Shown here: positions 1 through 9,345 of the stretch, piece by piece | How positions within the stretch are numbered: position 1 is the stretch's first letter | How the letters are laid out: every line of letters starts with the position of its first letter | DNA from: Burkholderia sp. L27(2015) | GTDB lineage: Bacteria > Pseudomonadota > Gammaproteobacteria > Burkholderiales > Burkholderiaceae | Assembly (NCBI RefSeq): GCF_009765705.1 | Contig: NZ_LMUX01000015.1 | Location: forward strand, 1 to 46,269 | Direction: 5' to 3' | Length of the DNA: 46,269 nucleotides | Program-made: the position numbers and the translations under genes | The notes under the pieces: generated by a model | Databases searched by the model: none | What the model saw: the letters and a program-made list of their open reading frames with translations, nothing else | Told to the model about the DNA's origin: nothing

Positions 1-132
1 ACCGTGAAGCAAGGGCTAGCCATGGGTCGGCCGTCGGAGATCAGCGTGCGGTTCGCGAATCCCGCAGACGGCCCGCATGCCGGCTGTTGGCTCAGCGGCG
101 CTGTAGAACTTGCTGGCGAAGCGGACCACTAG
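1..132 (+). CDS. PhzF-family isomerase-like protein, C-terminal fragment
   Basis: The reading frame is open from base 1 to a TAG at 130-132, giving the last 43 residues of a protein that starts outside the window. The peptide contains KQGLAMGRPSEISV, which resembles the conserved QG-x-x-MGRPS signature near the C-terminus of PhzF/YddE-type isomerases and epimerases. Those proteins are cytosolic dimers related to diaminopimelate epimerase. Too little is present to name a substrate. The match rests on one motif, so the family call is moderate. Confidence 0.55.
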   Translation, partial: TVKQGLAMGRPSEISVRFANPADGPHAGCWLSGAVELAGEADH

Positions 133-251
133 GCTGATCAGGGCAGCGACCGCCGGCTGGGTGCAACACAATGAAGTCCCGCTCAATCAGGTGGATAAAG
201 GCACCGGATTAACGGCCGGGTTCCATAGAATTTGCTGTAATCTTTCGGTCG

Positions 252-2267
252 ATGAGCGTGTCGATCGGACCGCCGGATTACACAACGCATATGGACACAG
301 GACCTCTCGCCGACGCTTTCCCTGAATCGCCCGCCGCCGCGCCGTCTATGGTGTCTGCGGCGGCGCAGTTGCAGCAGGCGCTGGCGCTGCATCAACAGGG
401 GCGTTTAAGCGAGGCCGAAGCCGGTTATCAAATTGTGCTTCAGCAGCAACCGGAGCATTTCGACGCATTGCATCTCCTGGGCGTGATCGCGCTGCAGAAC
501 GGCCAGACCTTGCGCGCCATCGACCTGATTACGCAGGCACTGGCGCACGAGCGATCGAACGCCTACGCCTACTCGAATCTCGCAAGCGCTTATCAGAAGC
601 TGGGGCGATACCCCGAGGCCATCGTGCGCTTCGAGCGTGCGCTGGCGTTGCGGCCTGACTTCGTCGAAGCGCTCTCGAATCTTGGCAACACGCTGCGGGA
701 TGCTGGGCGCCGTGAAGAAGCGCTGGCCAGTTACAACCGCGCGCTAGCGCTCAAGCCGGATCGCCCTGATGTACTGGCCAATCGCGGTAATGTGCTGCGT
801 GAGCTGCGCCGGTTTGACGAGGCGCTCGACGATTTCGACCGTGGCCTCGCGCTCGATGCGCGGTCTGCGGTGCTTCTGTTCAATCGTGCCAATGTGCTCT
901 TCGACCTGGGCCGCCTCGACGGTGCGTTGGTGGACTACGACGCGGCGTTGGCCATCGCCCCCGATTACTGCCAGGCGATCTCCCATCGCAGCAGCACGTT
1001 GCGTGCTTTGAGGCGCTACGACGAAGCGCTCGCGGCGATCAACCAGGCGCTGCTGTTACAGCCCGATTCGGCCGAGATCCTGACCAACCGTGGCGACACG
1101 CTGGGCGAGCTCGCTCGGTATGCGCAAGCGTTGAGCGATTACGATCGCGCGCTTGCGCTCAAACCGGCCTATCCCGAAGCGTGGTGCAACCGCGGCAATG
1201 TGCTGCGCGCGTTGAGGCGCTATGACGAAGCGCTGGCCAGCTATATCGCCGCGCTCGACATCGATCCCGAGCATGCGGTGGCGCATATGAACGAGGGCCT
1301 GTGTCGCTTGTTGGTCGGCGACATGGCAGTGGGCTGGGAAAAGTATGAATGGCGTTTCAAGACGCCGGATATGCTGCCGCATGTTCGCCGTTTCGAGCAA
1401 TCCTTGGGGCAGCCCACGCGTCAGCCTCCGACTCAGCTCCAAAGTAAGCCTCTATGGCACGGACAGCTCCCGTTGTCGGGCAAGCGCATCTTGCTCTACG
1501 CCGAACAAGGCTTCGGCGACACCATCCAGTTTTGTCGCTATGCGCAGCTTGTGGCCGAGCGTGGTGCCCATGTGATCCTCGAAGTGCAGCCGGCGCTAAA
1601 GTCACTGATCCTGCAATCGACGGATATAGCCGATATCGCGCAAGTATTTGCCCAGGGCGAGGCCTTGCCGGAGTTCGATTATCAATGCCCGTTGCTAAGC
1701 CTGCCATTGGCTTGCGCGACCACGCTCGAAAACATCCCGGCCCCAGCTTCATACCTGCACGCCGAGGACGCCAGGATTCGACGCTGGGAAACGCGCTTGG
1801 GCAAGAAGCCCGCTCACGCGAGGGTCGGCTTGGCGTGGAGTGGTAACCCCGAACACAGCAACGATCGTAATCGCTCGTTGCCATTGACGGCGTTGGCTTC
1901 GCTGCTGGACATCCCCATGCAGTACGTGAGCGTGCAGAAGCTGCTACGCGACGAGGCGACGCAAGCGCCATGGCTTGCGCAGCACGGCGTCGCACATTTC
2001 GGCGACCGATTGCAGAATTTTGCCGATACCGCGGCCTTGCTTTCCTGCATGGACCTGGTGATCACGGTCGATACCGCGGTCGCGCACTTGGCCGGTGCGT
2101 TGGGCCGGCCGGTATGGGTTTTGTTGCCCTACGGCCCGGATTGGCGTTGGTTGACCGAGCGCGACGATAGCCCTTGGTATCCGTCGATGCGCTTATTCAG
2201 GCAGACCGCGCTCGGCGATTGGGATGGCGTGATCGAACGCGTCAGGCAGCATCTGCAGATTCGATAG
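252..2267 (+). CDS. TPR-repeat protein with C-terminal GT9-like glycosyltransferase domain
   Basis: A 671-residue protein. Roughly residues 35-370 form ten consecutive 34-residue tetratricopeptide repeats, with repeated NRGNVLR-x-LRRYDEAL-type units. Residues about 400-665 resemble a heptosyltransferase-like (GT9) fold, with GFGDTIQFCRYAQL near the start of the domain and a VDTAVAHLAGALGRPVWVLL nucleotide-sugar-type motif near the end. Proteins of this architecture are common in Burkholderiales and are presumed to glycosylate proteins or surface glycans, but the acceptor is unknown. There is no signal peptide, so it is probably cytosolic. The start is uncertain: none of the ATG codons at 252, 291 or 348 has a clear ribosome binding site. 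Its 3' end overlaps the convergent MFS gene by 26 bases. Confidence 0.8.
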   Translation: MSVSIGPPDYTTHMDTGPLADAFPESPAAAPSMVSAAAQLQQALALHQQGRLSEAEAGYQIVLQQQPEHFDALHLLGVIALQNGQTLRAIDLITQALAHERSNAYAYSNLASAYQKLGRYPEAIVRFERALALRPDFVEALSNLGNTLRDAGRREEALASYNRALALKPDRPDVLANRGNVLRELRRFDEALDDFDRGLALDARSAVLLFNRANVLFDLGRLDGALVDYDAALAIAPDYCQAISHRSSTLRALRRYDEALAAINQALLLQPDSAEILTNRGDTLGELARYAQALSDYDRALALKPAYPEAWCNRGNVLRALRRYDEALASYIAALDIDPEHAVAHMNEGLCRLLVGDMAVGWEKYEWRFKTPDMLPHVRRFEQSLGQPTRQPPTQLQSKPLWHGQLPLSGKRILLYAEQGFGDTIQFCRYAQLVAERGAHVILEVQPALKSLILQSTDIADIAQVFAQGEALPEFDYQCPLLSLPLACATTLENIPAPASYLHAEDARIRRWETRLGKKPAHARVGLAWSGNPEHSNDRNRSLPLTALASLLDIPMQYVSVQKLLRDEATQAPWLAQHGVAHFGDRLQNFADTAALLSCMDLVITVDTAVAHLAGALGRPVWVLLPYGPDWRWLTERDDSPWYPSMRLFRQTALGDWDGVIERVRQHLQIR

Positions 2268-3540
2268 CTACCTTTTGCCTACTAAGCATCACCGTAAGCA
2301 CCGCCGAAATCGCTAACGTCGCACCCACCACATACAAGCCGCCCGCATAGCTCCCCGTCTTATCCTTGATCCAACCAATCGCGAACGGACCGACGAACCC
2401 GCCGACATTCCCGATCGCATTGATCATCGCGATACCCGCAGCAGCCCCGGCGCCCGACAGAAACATCGTAGGCATCGCCCAAAGCGGCGCCTTGGCCGCA
2501 CTGATCCCCAGATTGACGACAGTCAGCGCCACGATCACCCACAGCGCCGTCTGAGCCTGACCCGCGAGCACAAAGCCCAGACACGCGAGTACGCAAGGAA
2601 TGACGACGTGCCAGGTACGCTCTTCCTTGCGATCGGAATGACGCGCCCAGACGATCATGCCCACGACGGCGATCACACTTGGGATGGCATTAAGCAGCCC
2701 GGTTTGCCAGGAGGTAAAGCCGAACTGACGAATGATTTGCGGTGCCCACAGACCGAGCGTATAAAGCCCCGCCGACGTACCGAAGTAAATCAACGCGAGC
2801 ACCAGTACCCGAGGATCGCGCAGCGCTCGCCACGCTCCCGAGGAATGGCCCGCGTGCGACTTGTTAGCCTGCGCTTCCGCTTGCAAGGTTGCCTCCAACC
2901 ATACACGCTCATCCGGTTGCAACCATTGCGCCTGAGCCGGTGCATCGGTCATGTACTTCAGCACCACAAAGCCCAGAATGATCGCCGGCACAGCCTCGAT
3001 GATGTAGAGCAGTTGCCAGTCAGCAAGCCCCGCAATCGAGGGCATCTGCATGATCGCGCCCGATATGGGCGAGCCGATCGCAGTCGAGATGGGCGCTGCC
3101 GCCATGAACCAGGCGGCGGCCACTGCGCGCTGCCGCGCAGGAAACCAAAGGCTCAAATAAAGAATGATGCCGGGGAAAAAACCGGCTTCCGCAACCCCGA
3201 GCAGAAAACGCAGAACGTAAAAGCTGTTGGGGCCGATGACAAATGCCGACGCCGCCGAGACGATGCCCCACGTCACCATCACCCGCGCAATCCAGAGCCG
3301 AGCCCCCACACGATGGAGGATCAAGTTGGAGGGAACCTCGAACAGAAAATAGCCGAGAAAGAAGATCCCTCCACCAAAACCGAACGCCGTCGGCGATAAA
3401 CCGATCGCCTTGTTCATCGTCAACGCGGCGAATCCCACATTGACGCGATCGAGGAAGCTGACGAAATACAGCAGCATGACGAACGGGAGGATGCGCAGCA
3501 TGATCTTGCGCGAAACGCGTGCTTCGATATCGGTAGTCAT
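2242..3540 (-). CDS. MFS transporter, anion:cation symporter family (tartrate/dicarboxylate carrier-like)
   Basis: A 432-residue integral inner-membrane protein with about 12 hydrophobic segments. It begins with a short cytosolic stretch and the LYFVSFLDRVNVGFAAL motif typical of the ACS family, which includes TtuB, phthalate and hexuronate carriers. A good ribosome binding site (AGAAGGAGA) lies just before the ATG. The next gene upstream on the same strand, with a 94-base gap, encodes a tartrate dehydrogenase-type enzyme. Uptake of tartrate or a related hydroxy-diacid is therefore the likely role, inferred from context. Its last codons overlap the convergent TPR gene. Confidence 0.8.
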   Translation of the reverse strand: MTTDIEARVSRKIMLRILPFVMLLYFVSFLDRVNVGFAALTMNKAIGLSPTAFGFGGGIFFLGYFLFEVPSNLILHRVGARLWIARVMVTWGIVSAASAFVIGPNSFYVLRFLLGVAEAGFFPGIILYLSLWFPARQRAVAAAWFMAAAPISTAIGSPISGAIMQMPSIAGLADWQLLYIIEAVPAIILGFVVLKYMTDAPAQAQWLQPDERVWLEATLQAEAQANKSHAGHSSGAWRALRDPRVLVLALIYFGTSAGLYTLGLWAPQIIRQFGFTSWQTGLLNAIPSVIAVVGMIVWARHSDRKEERTWHVVIPCVLACLGFVLAGQAQTALWVIVALTVVNLGISAAKAPLWAMPTMFLSGAGAAAGIAMINAIGNVGGFVGPFAIGWIKDKTGSYAGGLYVVGATLAISAVLTVMLSRQKVAIESADAA

Positions 3541-3634
3541 TTGTCTCCTTCTGGGAGGTTGAGCATTGCTCTATTGGCGGCTTCAACCGGGTGCTTCAAA
3601 CCGACGCTTCGGTCGGATGCTTCAGTGGGATGCT

Positions 3635-4720
3635 TTAGCCAGCCATGGCTTCCGCCTTGGCAAGATGCGCACACATGGCCGCCGTCACTTGGGCGGTGGT
3701 CGCTTTGCCGCCGAGATCTCGCGTATGCAGCGATACATCGGCCGTCACGGCTTCCACGGCCTGCATCACTTGCTTGGCAGCGGCAAATTCGCCCAGATGT
3801 TCGAGCAGCATCACGACCGACCAGAATGTGCCGACCGGGTTGGCCAGTCCTTTACCCATGATGTCGAAGGCTGAGCCGTGGATAGGCTCGAACATGGACG
3901 GATAGCGGCGCTCCGGGTCGATGTTGCCGGTCGGTGCGATGCCCAGGCTGCCTGCCAAGGCCGCAGCCAAATCGCTGAGGATGTCGGCATGCAAATTCGT
4001 GGCGACGATCGTGTCCAGCGACGCGGGGCGGTTGACCATCCGTGCCGTCGCGGCGTCGACCAGTTCCTTGTCCCATTTGACGTCCGGAAACTCCTTCGCG
4101 ATCTGGTTGGCGATTTCGTCCCACATCACCATCGCGTGGCGCTGTGCATTGCTTTTGGTGACCACCGTCAATAGCTTGCGCGGACGGGACTGTGCAAGAC
4201 GGAACGCAAAGCGCAGGATGCGCTCGACGCCCGCGCGCGTGAGGATCGTCACATCGGTCGCTACTTCGATCGGATGGCCTTGATGGACGCGGCCGCCGAT
4301 ACCGGAATATTCGCCTTCCGAGTTTTCGCGCACGATCACCCAGTTCAAATCTTCAGCGGTGCAGCGTTTGAGCGGCGCATCGATGCCGGGCAGGATGCGG
4401 GTCGGACGCACGTTCGCGTACTGGTCGAGACCTTGGCAGATCTTCAAGCGCAGACCCCAGAGCGTGATGTGATCGGGAATATCCGGATCGCCGGCCGAGC
4501 CGAACAAAATCGCGTCCTTGTCGCGCAAGGCATCCAGGCCGTCCGCCGGCATCATCACGCCGTGCTTGCGGTAGTAGTCGCCGCCCCAGTCGAAATCCTC
4601 GAACTCGAATTTGAAAGAAGCGCTTGCCTTAGCCAGTGCTTCCAGAACCTGCTGCCCCGCAGGCACGACTTCCTTGCCGATACCGTCGCCAGGAATGGTC
4701 GCGATGCGATATGTCTTCAT
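3635..4720 (-). CDS. Tartrate dehydrogenase / D-malate dehydrogenase family protein
   Basis: A 361-residue member of the isocitrate/isopropylmalate dehydrogenase superfamily, usual length for TtuC/DmlA. It opens with RIATIPGDGIGKEVVP and carries WVIVRENSEGEYSGIGGR, a KSNAQRHAM segment with the catalytic lysine region, and NLHADILSDLAAALAGSLG with metal-binding aspartates. These enzymes are NAD- and divalent-metal-dependent and act in the cytosol. They oxidise tartrate to oxaloglycolate or decarboxylate it, and oxidise D-malate to pyruvate. Sequence alone does not separate tartrate from D-malate specificity. The gene is read with the ACS-family carrier and diverges from a LysR gene that probably controls it. 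Confidence 0.8.
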   Translation of the reverse strand: MKTYRIATIPGDGIGKEVVPAGQQVLEALAKASASFKFEFEDFDWGGDYYRKHGVMMPADGLDALRDKDAILFGSAGDPDIPDHITLWGLRLKICQGLDQYANVRPTRILPGIDAPLKRCTAEDLNWVIVRENSEGEYSGIGGRVHQGHPIEVATDVTILTRAGVERILRFAFRLAQSRPRKLLTVVTKSNAQRHAMVMWDEIANQIAKEFPDVKWDKELVDAATARMVNRPASLDTIVATNLHADILSDLAAALAGSLGIAPTGNIDPERRYPSMFEPIHGSAFDIMGKGLANPVGTFWSVVMLLEHLGEFAAAKQVMQAVEAVTADVSLHTRDLGGKATTAQVTAAMCAHLAKAEAMAG

Positions 4721-4769
4721 GGTGTTTCCAGCCTTAATGTGGGTTGATCAATCGCATGACTTTACCGGT

Positions 4770-4797
4770 GTTTAGAACGATAAGATCGGTGCTAAAC
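4770..4797. promoter_or_regulatory. Candidate LysR-binding inverted repeat between dehydrogenase and lysR
   Basis: In the 125-base divergent gap, GTTTAG (4770-4775) and CTAAAC (4792-4797) form a perfect 6-bp inverted repeat with 16 bases between the arms. The surrounding ACCGGTG and ATCGGTG add partial similarity. Position and dyad symmetry fit a LysR-type site for the adjacent regulator. Assignment is inference. Confidence 0.4.
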
Positions 4798-4845
4798 TAA
4801 AAGCATCTTTAACTTGAATTCATAAATCGGAGCAAGGTCAGGCAG

Positions 4846-5760
4846 ATGCGGGAGACGATACATCCGTTGGATTTGGGGTTTTTTTCGACGCTGGCTGGCT
4901 GCGATAGCCTGAGCTCGGCCGCCCGCGAGCTGGGGATTACGGCCGCGGCGGTGAGCAAGCATCTGGCACTGATGGAAACGCGCGTTGGCGTCTCGCTCGT
5001 CAATCGGACCACGCGGCGCATGAGTCTCACACCGGAAGGCGAGCTATATCTCGCGCACGCGCGACGCATCCTCGACGACATCGACGATCTGGCCCAATTG
5101 CTGGGCAGTTCGCAAGAGCAGCCGAAAGGTCTGCTCAGAGTCAATTCGACGCTGGGTTTTGGACGCAGTCACGTGGCGCCCGCCATTTCCCGTTTCGTCG
5201 CTCAATATCCGCAGGTCACGCTGCAACTGCAGTTGTCGGCGAGCCCACCGCCGCTTAGCGACGATACCTTCGATGTTTGCATCCGCTTTGGTGAGCCGCC
5301 CGATACGCGGATCATTGCCCGCCGCATTGCGCTTAACCGGCGGCTGCTATGCGCCTCGCCCGCGTACCTCGAGACGCATGGCACACCGGCGACGCCGCAC
5401 GACCTGACGAAGCACAACTGCATCGGCATACGCCAAGGCGATGAAGCCTACGGGGTGTGGCGCTTGTCGAGTGGGCGGGGCAGCACGCGCCGCACCGATA
5501 CCGTTAAGATTCGAGGCAACCTGACGACCAACGACGGGGAGATCGCGGTGAAGTGGGCGCTGGACGGCCATGGGATACTGATGCGCGCCGAGTGGGATAT
5601 CCGGCATTATCTGGACAGCGGCGATCTGGTTTGCATATTGCCTGACTACGAAACGCCGAACGCGGACATTTTCGCGGTGTATTCGCAGCGGCACCAGCTA
5701 TCGACGCGTATCCGCGCGTTCGTCGATTTTATTGCTGTCTCACTGAAAGATCCGCACTAA
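4846..5760 (+). CDS. LysR-family transcriptional regulator (DmlR/TtdR-like)
   Basis: A 304-residue regulator. The N-terminal winged helix-turn-helix spans about residues 5-65, with SSAARELGITAAAVSKHLALME, followed by the NRTTRRMSLTPEGELYL segment typical of the family. A periplasmic-binding-protein-like effector domain (about 90-300) follows. It diverges from the tartrate/D-malate dehydrogenase and carrier, the classical arrangement for a LysR activator of its neighbour, probably responding to tartrate or malate. Extended stretches are alike in the second LysR at 17502-18473: TRRxSLT-EGE-YL, LLRVN-TLGFGR and [13 protein letters not shown]. The two regulators are paralogues. A ribosome binding site (GGAGCAAGG) supports the ATG. 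Confidence 0.88.
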   Translation: MRETIHPLDLGFFSTLAGCDSLSSAARELGITAAAVSKHLALMETRVGVSLVNRTTRRMSLTPEGELYLAHARRILDDIDDLAQLLGSSQEQPKGLLRVNSTLGFGRSHVAPAISRFVAQYPQVTLQLQLSASPPPLSDDTFDVCIRFGEPPDTRIIARRIALNRRLLCASPAYLETHGTPATPHDLTKHNCIGIRQGDEAYGVWRLSSGRGSTRRTDTVKIRGNLTTNDGEIAVKWALDGHGILMRAEWDIRHYLDSGDLVCILPDYETPNADIFAVYSQRHQLSTRIRAFVDFIAVSLKDPH

Positions 5761-5779
5761 CTAAAAATAAAGGAGACCC

Positions 5780-6775
5780 ATGATAGCGACCCCCTTGACG
5801 CGGCGCCTCACCCGCGCATTCCTTTGCGCAACGATACTCACCACCGGCATGAACGTGACGCTTGCCTACGCGGACGACTATCCATCGCGTCCGATCCGGC
5901 TGGTCGTCGCGCAGGCGCCCGGGTCGGGCGTCGATCTGGTGGCACGCAAGGTCGCGCAGAAAATGACCGAGGGCTTGGGCACCTCGGTCTATGTCGAGAA
6001 CCGCCCCGGTGCGAATGGCATCATCGGCACCGACTACGTCGCGAAAGCCAAGCCCGACGGCTACACGATATTGGCCGTGGTGCCGAGCACGATGTCGGTC
6101 AACCAGTTCATGTATGACCACATACCGTACGACCCGCTCAAGGATTTCACCGCGGTCGCGCAAACGCACATCATCTTGTTTGGTCTGGTGGTCAATGCGG
6201 CCTCGCCGGTAAAGACCGTGGCGGACTTGATCAAGCTCGCCAAGACCAAGCCCGGTGGCCTCAATTACAGCTCTGGTGGCGTCGGTAACTTGAACCAGCT
6301 CGGCGCGGAGTTATTTTCCGCAAAGGCGCATATCAAGATGCAGCAAGTGCCGAACCGAGGCGAAGCCCCGGCGATCATCGACTTGGTATCGGGTCAAACC
6401 GACCTGATGTTTTCGACCTTGCCCACTGCGGCGCCGCTGATCGCTTCAGGTCAATTGCGTTTGATCGCCACGCTGGGCACGCGCCGCGCCACTAGCTACC
6501 CGGATGTGCCGACGTTTGTCGAGCTGGGATACCCGAGCGTGGTGGTCGAAGGCTGGGAAGGGCTGGTGGTGCCAAAAAATACGCCGCCTGCGATCGTGAT
6601 GAAATTACAGCAAGAGGTCATCAAGGACCTGAAGGACCCGGACTTGCGCAAGACCATCGCCGAGCTGGGCGGCGAGCCGGTCGGCAGCGGTTCGCAAGCG
6701 TTTGCCCAGGTCATGCAGGACGATGCGAAGAAGTGGCAGGGCGTTATACAAGGGGCGGGCCTGAAAGCCCAGTAG
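5780..6775 (+). CDS. Bug-family tripartite tricarboxylate transporter substrate-binding protein
   Basis: A 331-residue secreted periplasmic receptor. Residues 1-31 form a signal peptide ending at AYADDY. The mature part starts with YPSRPIRLVVAQAPGSGVD, the family signature, and contains ENRPGANGIIGTDYVAKAKPDGYT. Family members bind carboxylates and normally feed a TctA/TctB membrane pair. Neither partner is in this window, so this is an orphan receptor, a common situation in Burkholderiales. An AAAGGAGA ribosome binding site lies before the ATG, 19 bases after the LysR stop, so it may be cotranscribed with that regulator. The ligand is probably the organic acid handled by a flanking locus, which is inference. 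Confidence 0.9.
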   Translation: MIATPLTRRLTRAFLCATILTTGMNVTLAYADDYPSRPIRLVVAQAPGSGVDLVARKVAQKMTEGLGTSVYVENRPGANGIIGTDYVAKAKPDGYTILAVVPSTMSVNQFMYDHIPYDPLKDFTAVAQTHIILFGLVVNAASPVKTVADLIKLAKTKPGGLNYSSGGVGNLNQLGAELFSAKAHIKMQQVPNRGEAPAIIDLVSGQTDLMFSTLPTAAPLIASGQLRLIATLGTRRATSYPDVPTFVELGYPSVVVEGWEGLVVPKNTPPAIVMKLQQEVIKDLKDPDLRKTIAELGGEPVGSGSQAFAQVMQDDAKKWQGVIQGAGLKAQ

Positions 6776-6779
6776 AGCA

Positions 6780-8222
6780 TCAAGTCCGCGTGCACAGCGC
6801 CGTCAGTTCATGAATATCGGCCAGCGTCTCCAATCGACGCACGGTCTCGATGATCGCCGTCGCTTTTGCCGCAGGCCAACGGGCGGCTTCGGCACAACCG
6901 CGAAACTTCTCGGCCACTTCCTCGTAGTTCATCGGATTGGCTGGGCTGCCCTTGCCGAAATCGGCGCGTCCTGAAATCGTGCGGCCATCTTTCATATGGA
7001 TGTCGATGATGGTTGTCATCTTGTCATAGCCCGCAGCCTCGGCTTCCGGATGCACATGGAAATTGACGCGTTCGAGCATCGCCTGTACATCGGGACGCTG
7101 CACCACCGCGTCCGTGTATTGCAGCAGGCCGGCCTTGCCATCCAAAAGCAGGATCGCCATGCTGAATTCCATGCTGAATTTGGCCTGGAGTTCGTTCTGC
7201 GGGCGGCGGTGGATCAGCGTGTTCGGCATGTTGTGGTTCGTACCCACATCCACTCTCTCGACGGCGTCCGCAGTCAGACCATGCTCGGCGATGAGTTCCA
7301 GCATCTTCGTCATGCCGGGGTGCGTCAAAGAACCCGACGGATGCGGTTTGATCGACACACCGGGAAACGCAATGGTCCACGGGTTGCCGAGCCGTCCGAC
7401 AATCGCGTCTGGGCTGTAGCCGCCGCCCGCAGCATGGAAGAAGCCGCGCGGCGCTTCCAGGATTTTGTCGGTTGCCGTCCATCCCATCGCGGCCAATTCC
7501 GCTGCGACTACACCGCTCTCAGACGCGCGACCCGCATGGAACGGCTTGGTCATCGTGCCGAAATTTTCACGCAGCCCGGCGGATTGGCTGCCCGCGATGG
7601 ACAGCGCGCACAGCGTTTGGTCGAGGTCGAGGCCGTCGAGCTTGGCCGCAGCGGCGGCAGCGGCGAAGGTGCCGCAGGTGGCCGTCGCATGAAAGCCATC
7701 CTGATAGTGGCGCGGTGCGATCGCTTCGGCAATCTTGCACTCGACCTCGACGCCGAGGTGGTACGCGAGCATCAACGCCGCGCCGGAACTGCCGGTCTCT
7801 TCCGCCTTTGCCAGCGCGGCCGGCAATGCAGGGGCGGTCGGATGGGTCAACAGCCCATACACGCGATCCTTGGCCACCGCGAGTTGCGTGTCGTCGAAAT
7901 CGTCGGCGTGTATGGCGACACCGTTGACGAAAGCGGCGAAGCGAGCCGGCACATGGAGGGCCGTGCCGATGACCGTGGCGGGCCCGCTACTGAGCCCGCT
8001 AGTGAGGCCCAGTTTATGCAAATAGGCGTGAGCGATTTCGCCGCTTTCGGCAATCGAGCCGGCCAGCGCGAGTCCGATCCCATCGAGGATGGACTTCTTG
8101 CCCAGTTCGATCACTTCCTCGGATAAATCTGCGTAGCGTGTGTCCACGATAAATCGCGCAACATCGCGGGTCAAATTGGGCGTCTTTGGAAACGCCGTTG
8201 CTTTCGTCTGGTCGCTCATCAT
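6780..8222 (-). CDS. MmgE/PrpD family protein
   Basis: A 480-residue cytosolic protein of the MmgE/PrpD (2-methylcitrate dehydratase / cis-aconitate decarboxylase) superfamily, typical length. An all-helical N-terminal domain (about 20-270) contains KKSILDGIGLALAGS and HADDFDDTQL, the latter being the conserved active-site aspartate/histidine region. The C-terminal domain follows at about 285-460. Members hydrate, dehydrate or decarboxylate tri- and dicarboxylic acids, and the substrate cannot be read here. It lies 109 bases downstream of a GntR/UTRA gene on the same strand and converges on the Bug receptor gene with only four bases between stops. It is not the prpBCD propionate cluster, since no prpB or prpC is nearby. 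Confidence 0.85.
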   Translation of the reverse strand: MMSDQTKATAFPKTPNLTRDVARFIVDTRYADLSEEVIELGKKSILDGIGLALAGSIAESGEIAHAYLHKLGLTSGLSSGPATVIGTALHVPARFAAFVNGVAIHADDFDDTQLAVAKDRVYGLLTHPTAPALPAALAKAEETGSSGAALMLAYHLGVEVECKIAEAIAPRHYQDGFHATATCGTFAAAAAAAKLDGLDLDQTLCALSIAGSQSAGLRENFGTMTKPFHAGRASESGVVAAELAAMGWTATDKILEAPRGFFHAAGGGYSPDAIVGRLGNPWTIAFPGVSIKPHPSGSLTHPGMTKMLELIAEHGLTADAVERVDVGTNHNMPNTLIHRRPQNELQAKFSMEFSMAILLLDGKAGLLQYTDAVVQRPDVQAMLERVNFHVHPEAEAAGYDKMTTIIDIHMKDGRTISGRADFGKGSPANPMNYEEVAEKFRGCAEAARWPAAKATAIIETVRRLETLADIHELTALCTRT

Positions 8223-8331
8223 GGTTCCTTCAAGTGAGAGTTAGGCCCGCGCACGAGTGCGGGCACTACATACGTTTTCAGGGCTGCATACAGGTCGAAC
8301 AGCGGCCAATCGAAAGCAGGTCGGTCGAATC

Positions 8332-9066
8332 TCAGTCTTGCAAACCGCGCACATTTCGATATGAGCACTGCGTTGAATCGACGAAGCGAATGCGAAATTC
8401 GACGGGTCTATCCTTGAACGTGTAAGCCGTGCGCTCGATCCTCAAAATGGGCGCACCAGGTTGCACCCCCAGCATCTCCGCCACATCGGCTTCGGCCAGC
8501 GTCGCGCTCAGGTTCTCGGCGACCCGCACTACAGAAATCCCGTAACGCTCCTGATAAAAACCATAAATCGATCCGCGTCGCGCACTGAAACTTTCGGCGT
8601 CGAGACCCGGGAATAGATCGAGTGGGAACCACAACCGGTCGAGCATGATGGGAACGTCGCCGCGCAGCCGCAAGTTCTCGACTCGCGCGAGCCGCGCGCC
8701 GCGTTCCAACTCCAGGGTTGTCGCCAAGGCCTGCGTGGCGCGCTCTTTGCCGAAGCGCAGCAGGCGCGCACTCACCGCAAGCGTTTCGCCTTGCGTATCG
8801 GTAAAGCTGAAGTACAGATCGAACGCATGTTGGTCGGTGAATTTGGCGACGATCGTACCGCGCCCGGCTCGGCGTATGAGCAGCCGTTCCGCGACCAGTT
8901 CTTCCACCGCGCGCCGGATGGTGCCGATACCGACGCCGAATTCCTGCGCCAGTTGCGGCTCGGTCGGAATCTTATTGCCGGCGGCCCAACTACCGGTGCG
9001 TAGTCGTTCCATGATGCCCGTGCGGACAATTTCGTAAAGGGGTTGGTCTCCCGTAGGGGCTGGCAT
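8332..9066 (-). CDS. GntR-family (HutC/UTRA type) transcriptional regulator
   Basis: A 244-residue regulator. An N-terminal GntR winged helix (about residues 5-75; PLYEIVRTGIMERLRTG then KIPTEPQLAQEFGVGIGTIRRAV) is followed by a UTRA effector-binding domain (about 95-240, ending in FRIRFVDSTQCSYRN). An in-frame ATG at 9160-9162 would add 32 residues. I prefer the ATG at 9064-9066 because the added stretch is AT-rich and not family-like, although neither start has a strong ribosome binding site. It precedes the MmgE/PrpD gene on the same strand and faces the VOC/MFS pair, so it probably represses one or both units until their substrate is present. Confidence 0.85.
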   Translation of the reverse strand: MPAPTGDQPLYEIVRTGIMERLRTGSWAAGNKIPTEPQLAQEFGVGIGTIRRAVEELVAERLLIRRAGRGTIVAKFTDQHAFDLYFSFTDTQGETLAVSARLLRFGKERATQALATTLELERGARLARVENLRLRGDVPIMLDRLWFPLDLFPGLDAESFSARRGSIYGFYQERYGISVVRVAENLSATLAEADVAEMLGVQPGAPILRIERTAYTFKDRPVEFRIRFVDSTQCSYRNVRGLQD

Positions 9067-9345
9067 CGTGTCGGAGCAAAAAGTAATGATTAAAGGCACG
9101 TCCGGCCGGCTCGAAACCGGGCCCGCAACGCGCTTTTTTAATATCGAACCTGCATGATTCATATCAGGTTCGCCGAATTCCAGAAGGATACAGGATCATC
9201 ATCAGGGCTCGACAGGTTGCGGCCGCTATGCAGCAGGCAAGGCGGGCAGTGTCATAACCGCGGTCATTGCCGCAGCGGTTGTCATGCAGTTGCCACGGGG
9301 TTGCCAAATCCGCATCAGGGTCACGATAGGGAACATACTACCATT

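Noticed and set aside
2608-3399. 263-codon plus-strand ORF opposite the MFS gene
   Set aside because: Arg/Pro/His-rich translation without any domain, exactly antisense to a well-supported transporter. This is a frame shadow typical of high-GC DNA.
5780-6775. A complete tripartite tricarboxylate transporter
   Set aside because: Only the Bug receptor is present. No TctA- or TctB-like membrane gene is found in the window.
6996-8126. 376-codon plus-strand ORF opposite the MmgE/PrpD gene
   Set aside because: Antisense shadow. The minus-strand product has clear family motifs, while this one has none and is Arg/Gly-rich.
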